Source: Malassezia japonica (lineage: Eukaryota > Basidiomycota > Malasseziomycetes > Malasseziales > Malasseziaceae). From it: a DNA stretch of 64,000 nucleotides. Position numbers and translations under genes: made by a program. The notes under the pieces were generated by a model. The model did no database searches, had not been told where the DNA came from, and was given only the letters and a program-made list of their open reading frames with translations. Positions within the stretch are counted from its first letter, which is position 1. Every line of letters begins with the position of its first letter. Below, one piece after another: positions 37,455-47,300 of the stretch. Where the stretch lies: the NCBI RefSeq assembly GCF_029542785.1, contig NC_083374.1, positions 1 through 64,000 of the forward strand. The letters are read 5' to 3'.

Positions 37455-38792
37455 ATGTCCAATTCCGTGCCCATGGGCTCGTATGCGACGTCTAATGTGG
37501 ATATGAATGGCCTGCTCGTAGCATCGTGCCGCCCTGACCAGACGGGGGCCTATCCGCCTATCTACAATGTGCCGCACGGCACCATCCAGCTGGCGCAGGG
37601 TTTTAATTCTATGCCTGGCAGCACAGCTTGGCCCTTCCCGATGGCTCCTGTGGCTGGACAGCAAGGTGCCAATAACCAGATGCCCAACATCCAGGGCTCG
37701 TTCCCCCAGTTTGGCAGTCCGATATCGACGCACGCTCCGGCGCCGGTCGGCACGCCTCAAACCCCCAAGCAACCGGTACGGAATAGCAGTGGACCGGTGA
37801 CTGGAAATCCGCCCCCGTCCGAGGCGCCTGTGCCCGAGACGTCGCGCGCAGGCAAGGCGCCGGCTACGGACGAGGCGTCTGGCGAGAACGCGGGCGGCGA
37901 CGGGGCGGATGCGCGTGCGAATGCGCGCAAGCGTACGCTCGCCAAGGGCGAGAAAGACAGCAAGACGGGGCGGCGCAAGATCAAAATCGAGTTTATCGAC
38001 GACGACTCGCGTCGTCACATCACTTTTAGCAAGCGCAAGGCCGGCATCATGAAGAAGGCCTACGAGCTTGCCACGCTGACCGGCACGCAGGTGCTCTTGT
38101 TGGTGGTGTCGCAGACGGGCCTTGTATACACTTTTACCACACCGAAGCTTGAGGCGATCGTCAAGCAGCCCGAGGGCCGCAGCCTGATCCAAGAGTGCCT
38201 CAGTGCGCCCGGCCCCGATGCGGCGGGCGGCCCCAGCTCGAAACCGGGCGAGATGTATCCGAAGGAGGAGGGAGACGACTTCGAGGAGGGCGAAGAGGAA
38301 GACGAAGAGGAGGACGAAGTGCCCGAGCTCGGCTCGGCGGACGCGGGGCTCACTGCGCAGACGTATGTGACGAGCCCGGTGAGCGAGGCACCTCCTTTTC
38401 TCCCTAATAGCGCCGCGCCGCTCTTTCACCCTGGCTGGGCTGCGCCGAGCTTGGGGAAGCGAAACGACTACACGAAATCCCAAATCAAGCGCCGCCGTAC
38501 CCAGCCGAATCTGTCGACCTCCGGCATGGCTGGCCCCCAAGGCCACCCCTCTATGAATGACATGAACCACGCGTACTATCAGCAAAGCAACGTCCCCCCT
38601 ATGCCGGCGGACCGCAGCATGAGCGAGTCGCACATGATGCCCAACCAGCTCCCTTTGTACTACGGTCAGCCGCTTTCTAACGAGGAGCGGTCTACCCCCC
38701 ACTTCTCTGGCCAGACGCATGTGCCTCACGAACTGCACATACCGTCCACGCACGAGACAGCGCAGCAGACGGGGTCGAACTCGTCCGCCTGA
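37455..38792 (+). CDS. MADS-box transcription factor (SRF/Mcm1 type)
   Basis: 445 residues from ATG 37455 (MSNSVPMGS); the open frame extends upstream without conservation. The MADS domain lies at about 171-235, unusually far from the N-terminus: GRRKIKIEFIDDDSRRHITF then SKRKAGIMKKAYELATLTG and VLLLVVSQTGLVYTF. The SRF-type form (SKRKAGIMKKAYEL) points to Mcm1/SRF and not MEF2. Pro- and Gln-rich sequence precedes it, and a run of Glu and Asp follows at about 275-295. Mcm1-type factors control cell-cycle and mating genes with partner proteins. Intronless. Assignment to class is firm, orthology to MCM1 likely. Confidence 0.9.
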   Translation: MSNSVPMGSYATSNVDMNGLLVASCRPDQTGAYPPIYNVPHGTIQLAQGFNSMPGSTAWPFPMAPVAGQQGANNQMPNIQGSFPQFGSPISTHAPAPVGTPQTPKQPVRNSSGPVTGNPPPSEAPVPETSRAGKAPATDEASGENAGGDGADARANARKRTLAKGEKDSKTGRRKIKIEFIDDDSRRHITFSKRKAGIMKKAYELATLTGTQVLLLVVSQTGLVYTFTTPKLEAIVKQPEGRSLIQECLSAPGPDAAGGPSSKPGEMYPKEEGDDFEEGEEEDEEEDEVPELGSADAGLTAQTYVTSPVSEAPPFLPNSAAPLFHPGWAAPSLGKRNDYTKSQIKRRRTQPNLSTSGMAGPQGHPSMNDMNHAYYQQSNVPPMPADRSMSESHMMPNQLPLYYGQPLSNEERSTPHFSGQTHVPHELHIPSTHETAQQTGSNSSA

Positions 38793-38838
38793 CTAGTTCA
38801 TAGCTGCCGTGCGCCGTCGATACCCTACCGCTCTATAA

Positions 38839-38846
38839 TCACGTGG
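38839..38846. promoter_or_regulatory. TCACGTGG E-box upstream of the U1-type zinc-finger gene
   Basis: TCACGTG core 15-22 bases before the start codon at 38861, in the 68-base gap after the MADS-box gene. Very close to the ATG, so the untranslated leader must be short or initiation is downstream. Confidence 0.35.
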
Positions 38847-38860
38847 ATTCCTCCTCCACC

Positions 38861-39842
38861 ATGGCCGATGTGTGGATCGGGCGGAAGCGGTGGACGTGCA
38901 AGTACTGCAACGTAACGATCAACGATGATATCCCTTCGCGCCAGCACCACGAGAGTGGCCAGCGCCACAAGAACAATGTAGAGCGCTCGCTCCGGGGGCT
39001 GTACAAGGAAAATAGCGAGAAACGCCGCGAGGAGGAGCGCGCGGCGCGCGAAATGGCGCTCATTGAACGCGTACGTTGTCACACTCACGCAGGCGGCCGA
39101 AGCGAGTCACCGGAAACAGGACACGCCTGATCAGCCGCGCGTGCGTATGCGCCCGACTGCGCCGCCGCCGCCCAAGGCATGGAAGCCAGGCGACAGTATG
39201 GCTTCGTATACCACCGCCAAGGCGCTCGGCGTGGGGGACGAGGACGAGGCCGAGTGGCAGAAGAAGTTTGCAAGGCGCACAGGCGCGGCCAAGGTCGGCG
39301 AGTGGGAGACGGTCACGGCGCCCGAGCCTCCGCAGGAGGAGGACGAGGAAGAGGAGGACGAGGAAGAGGAAGTCGTGCAAGAAGTGCCGCTCGTGTCCGA
39401 GCGTGACAAGGCGCGCTCGTTCCAGATTACAGAAAAGACACTCGAGGACGAGGAGGACGACGATCTGCCGGTCATTGTCACCAAGCGGCCACGTACCGCG
39501 GAGCGCACGGACGTCGCGCACGCTTCCGACGCCAGCGGCGAGGTCAAAACTGAGCCGGGCATCAAAGAAGAGGCCCAGGACATCAAAGACGACCCGGATG
39601 CCGACACGTCAGTACCCGCTATGCCCCTCTCTGGCGACACGGTCAAGCAAGAAACGCCAGCTCCTGCCGAGTCCTTGCCTGCCGAGGCACCCAAGCCGCC
39701 TGCGGACCTCACCTCCACCGCCGTACCCGCTGCTCTGTCCACCACACCTGCTTCTGCACCCAGCGACGCGCCCGACCTCTTCCGCAAGCGCAAAGTGCGG
39801 GGCGGCGCTACGAAAAAGGTCGGCGGCGGCGCCTTTGCCTAG
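38861..39842 (+). CDS. U1-type zinc-finger protein (WBP4/FBP21-like, probable spliceosome factor)
   Basis: Two exons, 38861-39070 and 39093-39842, with a 22-nt intron (GTACGT...CTCACGCAG), about 319 residues. The N-terminus MADVWIGRKRWTCKYCNVTI has the matrin/U1-type finger with two Cys and two His (HHESGQRH), then a basic helix KENSEKRREEERAAREMALIER that continues over the splice into AAEASHRKQ. This start is close to WW-domain-binding protein 4 of the U2-type spliceosomal B complex. I see no WW domain here, only acidic and Ser/Pro-rich sequence with a short basic end (KRKVRGGATKKVGGG). Exon joining is supported by the unbroken helix. A splicing role is likely but not certain. Confidence 0.78.
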
Positions 39843-39890
39843 ATACCCATAGCCTCCACTTTCCTCCACCGCATACGACGGCCGTGGGCG

Positions 39891-42800
39891 ATGGCCAGCG
39901 CGGTGCACCACCAGCGTGTACCACCCCAAGGCTTTGCGCATGGCGCAGTAGCGACGCTTACTTCGTCTGATCCCGAGGATGTACGGGCGTGGCAGTGGCC
40001 TGCACACCGCGGGCGCCTCCTGAGCCATGCCGTGCTCGCGCGCGACGACGTGCTGCGGGTGTTTGAGGTGCGGGCGTTGCACGGCGCCGTGAAGCTGCAC
40101 CAAGTGCGTATGCACCGCCTCTTTGGTGAGGTCACTGGAATCCGTCGTGTGCGTACGATTGCGAGTCAGTACGACGGACGCGACCGGCTCTTGCTCTCGT
40201 TCCGCGACGCGAAGCTCGCGCTGATGGAATGGAGCGACGCGTACGGCGACATCCACACCATCTCTATCCATACATTTGAGCGTGCGCCGCAGCTTGCGAC
40301 GGGCCTGCCCCGTACGTTTGTGCCGGCGCTGCGCACGGATCCCGCGAACCAGTGTGCTGCGCTGCTGCTCCCTCAGGACGCGGTCGCGATCCTTCCCTTG
40401 TACCAGGACCTCGGCGAGATGGATCTCGGCGAGGAGGCCAAGAGCGCAGTACAGGTCCTATCCGAGCTGCCGTATGCGCCGTCGTTTGTGCTGTCGCTGG
40501 CCAACGACGTGGACGCCGGCATCAAGAACGTGCGTGACATTCTCTTCCTGCCCGGCTTTCAGAAGCCGACGCTCGCCGTGCTTTACGAGTCGCAACTCAC
40601 TTGGACCGGCAGCCTTTCCGTGGCGAAGCAGACGATGCGTGTGTGCCTCGTGACGCTCGACCTGACCATTTCGCACTACCCCGTGACGGTGACGAGCGAG
40701 GCGCTGCCGTACGACTGCCTGTACCTCGTCGCGTGCCCCGAATCACTCGGCGGCGTGATGATCGTGACGCCGTCTGCGGTTCTACACATGGACCAGACCG
40801 CCCGGCTCGTCGGCCTCGCGACCAACGGGTGGTACGAAAAGACGTCTGACCTGCCGCTGCCCAAGCTGGATGGCCCCGAGCTCGACCTGCAGAGCTCGCA
40901 GCTGGTCTTTACCAATGCAAACAGCGGCCTGCTGTTCCTCGTGCACGGCGCGGCGTACACGCTGCAGTGCGCCGTCGAAGGCCGCTCGATCACGTCGCTG
41001 TCGCTGCGCAGCGTCCAAGTCCCGCCGGACGCGCCGCCATGCGCGTTTGCCGAGCGCGTGGGCTCGCATGTGCTCTGCGCTTCGATCCAGGGCGACACGC
41101 GCCTCTATGCTGTCGAGTCGCACATGGCCGAGTCCGCGCCGGCCGCGGCCGATATGACGCTCGACGAAGAGGAGATGGATCTGTACGGCGAGACAAGCGC
41201 GCCGAGCGCGCCGACGGCTATGGTCCAGACGCAGCGCCTCTACACGCTCGACACACTGTCTGCACTCTGTGCGCTGAACGATATCTGCGTCGGCGACGTG
41301 CGGGATACGTCGGGGCACCTTTCGCAACGCAGCGTCGTCGCGCTCTCGCATGCGCTCGGCACGATCGAGACGCGCGTGCGCAACAGCGTCGGCGACTCGA
41401 TTGCGCCCGCGCTGCAGGTGTGGAGCGCGGCGCTGGCCGACGCGACGCTTCTTTTGGCGGCGTGGGACGAAGAGTGCCTTGTGTACGCCTACGACACGCC
41501 TCCCCGCTTTGTTGCGCAGTGTGCCGGGCGCACGCTCGCGTGTGCTGCAGCACCGGACCGGCAGCACGCCTTGCGCGTCACGCCGTCGGCCGTCGAGCGC
41601 ATCGACGCGCAGGGCACCTCGACGCCGCTCTTTCAGCGCAGCGACGCGCAGATTACCCATGCCTGCATCCTCGACGCGTACGCGGCGTGGCAGTGGAGTG
41701 ACGGCCAGGTGGAAGTGTACCAGTTTGTGGACGGCTCCTACACGCGCGTGCCGCTTTCGCTCGCTTCGTGTGCGCACCTCGACCTGTACGTCGACGCGGC
41801 CGGTGCGTTTGGCCCGCCGAGTACGTGGCTGATGCTCGCTATGGACGACGGGCGTATCGAGCTGCGGACGCTGCCGGACGGCACACTGCACTGGCAGAGC
41901 CGCTCGCTGCGTGTCCTCCCGTCGCGTCTCCACGCCGCCGACGGGGAGCAGCGCGAAGAGCAGGAGTCGATGTCCATTTCTGCGCTGCGCCTGTGCACGC
42001 TGGGCGACGTGCCCACGCTTGTCGTGCAGTACGAGCACGGACTGCTGGCCGTGCTCGAAGCACGTCCGCCCCCCCCTGCATCCATCGTGCCGTTCCTGGC
42101 GCCGACCGAGCCGCGCACGCTCGGCTTTGTGCGCCTGGACGCGATGATGCTCAGTGCGCCCTGCACGTCGATCGATCCATTCGTGGGCTTTGGCGGCCGT
42201 GCGTGTGTCGCGCTGCCTGGCGCGCATGCGCTCTTCCTTGTGCGCGATGCGCACTCGCCCGTGCAGTGGATCGAGTCGGATATTCCCTTTGCCGATTTCT
42301 GCACGCTCCCCGGCCAGGACTGGACGACGGTCGGAGTGCAGAACGAGCAAGCAAGTGTTTTGCACTGGGCCCCCGTCTCGCTCGACGGCCTGTGCCCCTA
42401 CACGCGCTGGACGACCGGGCGCGAGTATACCCATGTCGCATGCCACGAGGAGACGGGGTGCGTAGTTGCTGCGTCCGTGCAGCCGGTCTCGTTTGTGCTG
42501 TACAACGACATTGGCGAGCCTGTCCAGGACCCCAGCCAGGACCCGATGCCGACGCATTCTGAGCGCGGTGCTTTGGAGCTCTTCCCCCAGCTCGGCGTTG
42601 CGCCCGTGCACGGCTACGAGCTCGAGGCGAACGAGGTGGTGACTGCGCTGCACGTTGCGCCTCTCGACGCGCGCGACCGCATGTCGGCGCGCCGCTCCTT
42701 TGTGACGGTCGGCACACTGACGACCTATGGCGAGGACCGCGTCACGAAAGGGCACATGTATGTCTTTGACGTGATTGAGGCCGTGCCCTACGCGCCTGGC

Positions 42801-43661
42801 GAGCACGACTCGATGCAGCTCAAGCTCATTTTCCGCGAAGAGATGCGTGCGCCGGTCACGGCGCTCTCCAGCCTAAACGGCTACCTGGTCGCGGCCGTCG
42901 GCCAAAAGCTGCTTATCCGCGCGCTCGAGTTTACCGAGTGGCTCGTGACGATCGCCTTCCTCGAGACGGCGTTCTACACGACCCACATCCAGCGGGTCAA
43001 GAACTTTTTGCTGCTGACAGACTACCACCGCAGTGCCTACTTTGTGGCGTTCCAAGAGGAGCCTGCGCAGCTCCATCTCCTCGGCCGCGATTTCTATACC
43101 GAGTGCCTGACGCACGGCGCGCTGCTGATCCATCGCGAGAAGCTCGCACTGGTCACGGCCGACCTGCAAGGGTGCGTGCGTCTGCTGGACTACAATCCGG
43201 CGAACCCCACGAGTCTGGGCGGACAGCGGCTGCTGGTGCGCACCGAGTACTATCTCTCGAACGAGGTCGCCCAGGCCCTCGTACTGCGCGGCCCGCGCGA
43301 CGCGGCGTCTGGCGAGTGCTTCTCGTCCGAAGTGCTTCTTGCGAAGCGCAACGGCGCGATCGATCTGCTGGTGCCGGTCGACGACAAAGTCTTCCAGATT
43401 TTGCAGCTCTTCCAGAGCCAGCTCGTGCGCAGCGTGCGGCACACGTCCGGCCTCAATCCCCGCGCGTTCCGTGCGGTGATGAACCTGCACGTCTCGCGCC
43501 CCCTGGTCAAGGGCATCCTCGACGGCACGCTCCTTCACGCCGCCGAGAACATGTCGCGCCCGAAGCTCGTGCGCCTGGTGCAGGATCTGCGCGTGCGCAC
43601 CGGCGGCGTGGAGCCCGACGATGTGCTCCGCTGTCTGGTGCATCTGCAGCCCCAATGGTAG
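39891..43661 (+). CDS. CFT1: Cleavage and polyadenylation factor subunit CFT1 (CPSF160)
   Basis: 1256 residues, somewhat shorter than yeast Cft1. The N-terminal beta-propeller region has GRDRLLLSFRDAKLALMEWS and GDIHTISIHTFE, which are diagnostic for Cft1/CPSF160 against the related DDB1 and SF3b130. The C-terminal CPSF_A domain is present (QRVKNFLLLTDYHRSAYFV, RTEYYLSNEVAQALVLRG, NPRAFRAVMNLHV). The protein scaffolds the complex that recognises the poly(A) signal in pre-mRNA 3' ends. Intronless. The start ATG lies 49 bases after the preceding stop, so the promoter must overlap that gene. Confidence 0.94.
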   Translation: MASAVHHQRVPPQGFAHGAVATLTSSDPEDVRAWQWPAHRGRLLSHAVLARDDVLRVFEVRALHGAVKLHQVRMHRLFGEVTGIRRVRTIASQYDGRDRLLLSFRDAKLALMEWSDAYGDIHTISIHTFERAPQLATGLPRTFVPALRTDPANQCAALLLPQDAVAILPLYQDLGEMDLGEEAKSAVQVLSELPYAPSFVLSLANDVDAGIKNVRDILFLPGFQKPTLAVLYESQLTWTGSLSVAKQTMRVCLVTLDLTISHYPVTVTSEALPYDCLYLVACPESLGGVMIVTPSAVLHMDQTARLVGLATNGWYEKTSDLPLPKLDGPELDLQSSQLVFTNANSGLLFLVHGAAYTLQCAVEGRSITSLSLRSVQVPPDAPPCAFAERVGSHVLCASIQGDTRLYAVESHMAESAPAAADMTLDEEEMDLYGETSAPSAPTAMVQTQRLYTLDTLSALCALNDICVGDVRDTSGHLSQRSVVALSHALGTIETRVRNSVGDSIAPALQVWSAALADATLLLAAWDEECLVYAYDTPPRFVAQCAGRTLACAAAPDRQHALRVTPSAVERIDAQGTSTPLFQRSDAQITHACILDAYAAWQWSDGQVEVYQFVDGSYTRVPLSLASCAHLDLYVDAAGAFGPPSTWLMLAMDDGRIELRTLPDGTLHWQSRSLRVLPSRLHAADGEQREEQESMSISALRLCTLGDVPTLVVQYEHGLLAVLEARPPPPASIVPFLAPTEPRTLGFVRLDAMMLSAPCTSIDPFVGFGGRACVALPGAHALFLVRDAHSPVQWIESDIPFADFCTLPGQDWTTVGVQNEQASVLHWAPVSLDGLCPYTRWTTGREYTHVACHEETGCVVAASVQPVSFVLYNDIGEPVQDPSQDPMPTHSERGALELFPQLGVAPVHGYELEANEVVTALHVAPLDARDRMSARRSFVTVGTLTTYGEDRVTKGHMYVFDVIEAVPYAPGEHDSMQLKLIFREEMRAPVTALSSLNGYLVAAVGQKLLIRALEFTEWLVTIAFLETAFYTTHIQRVKNFLLLTDYHRSAYFVAFQEEPAQLHLLGRDFYTECLTHGALLIHREKLALVTADLQGCVRLLDYNPANPTSLGGQRLLVRTEYYLSNEVAQALVLRGPRDAASGECFSSEVLLAKRNGAIDLLVPVDDKVFQILQLFQSQLVRSVRHTSGLNPRAFRAVMNLHVSRPLVKGILDGTLLHAAENMSRPKLVRLVQDLRVRTGGVEPDDVLRCLVHLQPQW

Positions 43662-43754
43662 CCGGTAGCCACAAAACTGACAAGAATTTCTTAGTAGACA
43701 AGGTCATATTGTATGGTGTCTAGCAACTATGTGCCAGTAACCCTTTTTTCACGC

Positions 43755-44175
43755 TTACGCGCGGGCACCACCAGCGGCCTGAGCGGCAGCCGGGTTGGGC
43801 TTGCGGTTGTCGCGGTTGAAACGCAGGCGAGGGGGAGCGCGGTTGCGGCGGCCCTCGACCGAACGCACACGCACCACCTTGGCGTGGATCGCACACGACA
43901 CACAGTACGCAACCTTGATGTAGAGCTTGGGGAGCACGTACTCTGAGGGTTAGGATAAAAAACGTACCGTCGTACACGCTGGCCTCGCTCAGGTCACGCA
44001 CAGCGGCGGCCTCAACAATGTTGCGGACGGTGAAGCGCTTGATGGCCTTGTCCTTAGGGACGGCACGGGCGCAGTTCGTGCAGCGCACGAAACCGACGTG
44101 GCCGCGGCCGTGCTTGTTACGTCTGTGTGAGCCAAGATGATGCACCTACCCTCCATTCCTCCTCTTCTTCGTCAT
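43755..44175 (-). CDS. RPS26: Ribosomal protein eS26
   Basis: Three exons: 44175-44150, 44122-43968 and 43942-43755, giving 122 residues. Intron 1 is 27 nt (GTAGGT...CTCACACAG) after 26 coding bases. Intron 2 is 25 nt (GTACGT...CTAACCCTCAG). Splicing restores [18 protein letters not shown] and [18 protein letters not shown], which are almost invariant in eS26. The two zinc-binding pairs are CTNC and CVSC. The C-terminus is basic and Ala/Gly-rich. The protein sits near the mRNA exit channel of the small subunit. Ribosomal proteins being so conserved, this gene anchors the claim that introns of 25-27 nt are real here. Confidence 0.96.
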
Positions 44176-44359
44176 TGTGGCTTGACGGTACAGAAGAACG
44201 GCCCACCGCGCGCGGCGGTCCTTATGGGACTCTGCAGCTACAATGCACGTGAACGAAAAAAAATCACGTGTGTATAGTTTAGCCATGTGGCGCCGCGTGT
44301 ATGTGGAGGCATTTGGCGCGTCGCGCGCGCCCCGCCGTGGCCATCGGGAGAGGTGCGCG
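44176..44359. promoter_or_regulatory. Divergent promoter of RPS26 and the large repeat-rich gene
   Basis: 184 bases. TCACGTG at 44264-44270 and GCACGTGA at 44245-44252 are two E-box-like cores, joined by an A-rich run. A TATA-like TGTATAGTTT is at 44271-44280, which argues for the downstream start of the large gene at 44360 over the ATG at 44285. Confidence 0.4.
44264..44270. promoter_or_regulatory. TCACGTG E-box in the RPS26 divergent promoter
   Basis: Core CACGTG preceded by T, about 90 bases upstream of the RPS26 start and 90-96 before the large gene. Part of the recurrent set at 3939, 20540, 35718 and 38839. Confidence 0.4.
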
Positions 44360-47300
44360 ATGGTGTACGCGCTGCCGCGCAAGTCGCGAACGGGCGCCGG
44401 GGTCGGAGAGCCATCGACGTCCAAGATATTATCGCCATCCAGATCATCTGTGGACCGTGCACGCGAGCTGCAGAGCGTGCTGGACGCGTCCCAAATCTCG
44501 CACCGCGCCGGATCTACCCCGCGGCGCGACGCGGACAGCGCGCAGGGAACGCCGCGCCGACGCGTTCCGCACGCGTTTGAAAATGAGGGGCCGGTGGCAT
44601 CGACGCCGCTTACGCCGCGGCGCCAGCTGCGGCCGTACGGCGAGTTTCCGGACGCAAATTGGTCCGCCTCGCGCCATTCTCAAGCACGGTCCGCGTCGCA
44701 CACGCCTTCACACGCCCGGTACGTGTCGCACGACGTGCGGCCCATGCCGGTACTCGAGGACGAAGAGGGCACCTCGTTTGCGCGCGACGTCGCGATCGGC
44801 CATGTGCAGAAACGCACGCCATTCAAGCCACAGCGCCGCGCTCCGGCACAGGAATCGCATATCGTGCCGCGCCCGCCGTCGCCGGCGAGCTCGACAGACG
44901 ACCCGCTCCTGCTCAACGAGCCCAACCTGGCCAATATGACCATGCAGGCCGCACAGGGTGATGCAGACCTTATTGCCATGGTCCGTGGCCTCGAGAGAGA
45001 GGATATCGCACGAGGAGGGCCAGGCACGCCGCGGCGGATGCTGCCGAGCCGCGCGATGCCAATGAAGGAGCATGGTACGCCGCGGGGCGATGCAAGGGCG
45101 CCCAAGGACGCAACGCCGATGCGCTCTTTACAGAAAAGATTCGACGCGACGCACAGAACGGCACCAAAGGAAACGACGCCAAGGGCGACACCGGCCCGCG
45201 CGACACCAGTGCGTACCTCACCAAAAGAGACGACGCCAAAGGCGACGCCTGTGCGTGCGACTCCGAAAGAGATGACGCCAAGGGCAACGCCTGTACGTGC
45301 GACGCCGATAGCGGTATCAGCACGGGGTACGCCAAGGGCGACACCTGCACGCGCCACGCCCAGCGTCGGCACGCGCTCTGTCCACGGCACACCAAGTGCG
45401 CACGACCGCACGGTCAGCTTGCAGGAGCGCATTGCGCGCCTCAGCTCCCCGCAAAAGGAACCAGAACTGGAGGACGAAGCACCGCCGTATGACGGCGACC
45501 TCCCGGACCTCCCAGAAGTGGATGTAGAAGACGTGCCTGCGCTGGAGGACGATGCACCTGCACTGGACAATGCGCCTGCACCTCTGGACCATGTACCCTT
45601 TGACCCCTCGCGCTCGCCGTCTGCGACCATGCCCCTAATGCGCTCTGCGCGAAAGAGCCGCCGTGCACGCCTTTCGGAAGCGTCGAACCGGCCCGTGTAC
45701 ATTGACTTTTTGGAGCAACGCGTCGACGCGGCCGAGGTGGACATGTCGTTCCCGTACAGCCTCTCGCATGACTCGAGCTCACGGACCGTGGCACCTGTAA
45801 AGATTTCGTCGCGTCCGTCAAGCCGTGCAGGCACGCCGCGTGCTGTGCGCGCCTCGGCACCTTTTTCGGACGAGCGCCACGCTTCGGTGGAGTCGGAAGG
45901 CCTGCCGGAGCTCGAGCCTGAAGCGCTGGACGCGGAGGCTGGGCAAGGCGTACATGCTTGGAACGCACAAGTGCAAGAGCACATGAATGCGCCGAAGGAG
46001 TACGCGCAAGACGAGGCCGTGGACGAGCAAGATGCATACCATGAGCAAGCGTACGGCGACGAACAAGACATGGACGATGCACAAGAACGTGACGAGCACC
46101 CTGTCTATAAAGATGGTGCGCGAGAGTACGATGAGCATGACGCTTATGCCCACGACGAGCAAGGGGACTATGCGGAAGAGCCAGAGTACGCCGAAGACGG
46201 GGCGTTGGCCGGCGAGCAAGAGTATGCCGACGAGCAAGAGCAAGAGCAAGAGCAAGAGCAAGAGCATACCGACAAGCAGCAGTACGCCGACGAGCAGCAG
46301 TATGCCGATGAGCAACAGTATGCCGATGAGCAACAGTATGCCGACGAGCAACAGTATGCCGACGAGCAACAGTATGCCGACGAGCAGCAGTATGCCCACG
46401 AACAGCAATACGCCGACGAGCCGCAGTACGCCGACGATCAAGATCATAACGATTACGCCGAGTCTTCCGCGCACGTCGTCCTACCCCGCAAAGACGCTCA
46501 TTCGGAATCTCGCACCATGCTCTTCGAGTTCGACGAGCAGGACGAGCCCGTGGCACCTTTCTATGCCAAGGAATCCGATGCCGTGTCGGAGAACGACGAA
46601 TTTGCATTTGAGCCCGAGGCCTTGCAGGATCTCGAGCAATACATGGAGGCCATTGAGCGCACCGCCCCGCATCCGTCTGGCGCCGACGAAAGCGCCGAGG
46701 CCGACGAAGCCGCACAGGCACAAGCCGCTCTTGATACCCCCGCCCGCCTCGCTCCTGGGCCAGAAGACTACGAAACGGAGCAGAGCGAAGCCGACCTCAA
46801 CGAGCCGACCGAGGCGGAGCATGCCGAAATCTCGTCGCTGGCGGCGGAGCTCGCCGCGCACCGCGAAGTCGATCCGACGCTGAACTTGGGCGACATGACC
46901 GGCCTGGACGACATTGACGTCGACGCCGAAGCCAATGCCTTCAAAGGGCGCACGGCGATCTGGTCGCCGTACAAGCCGATGCGCAAGAGTGCGCCTTTGG
47001 TTCCGCGGCCGGTCAAGCGGTCGCCCATCAAGGCATCGCTGTGGCCCTCGCCGGGTGTACCGCCCAGCCAGGGCGACACGTCCGTCCCATCCATCGCTGT
47101 CACGGCCGAGGAGCCACAGCCGAAGCGTGTGCGCACAGACGCCGTGTCCACCGAAGTGCCCGACGTTCAAATCAAGGACGAGCCGACGTCGTCGCCCCTG
47201 TTCCCGGCGCAGCCGTCGTCCGACGATAATTTGGAAGTGCCGAGCATGCCGCTTGCGCCGTCGCGCGTGAGCGTCGCGTCGCCCGCCAAGCCGAGCGCCT

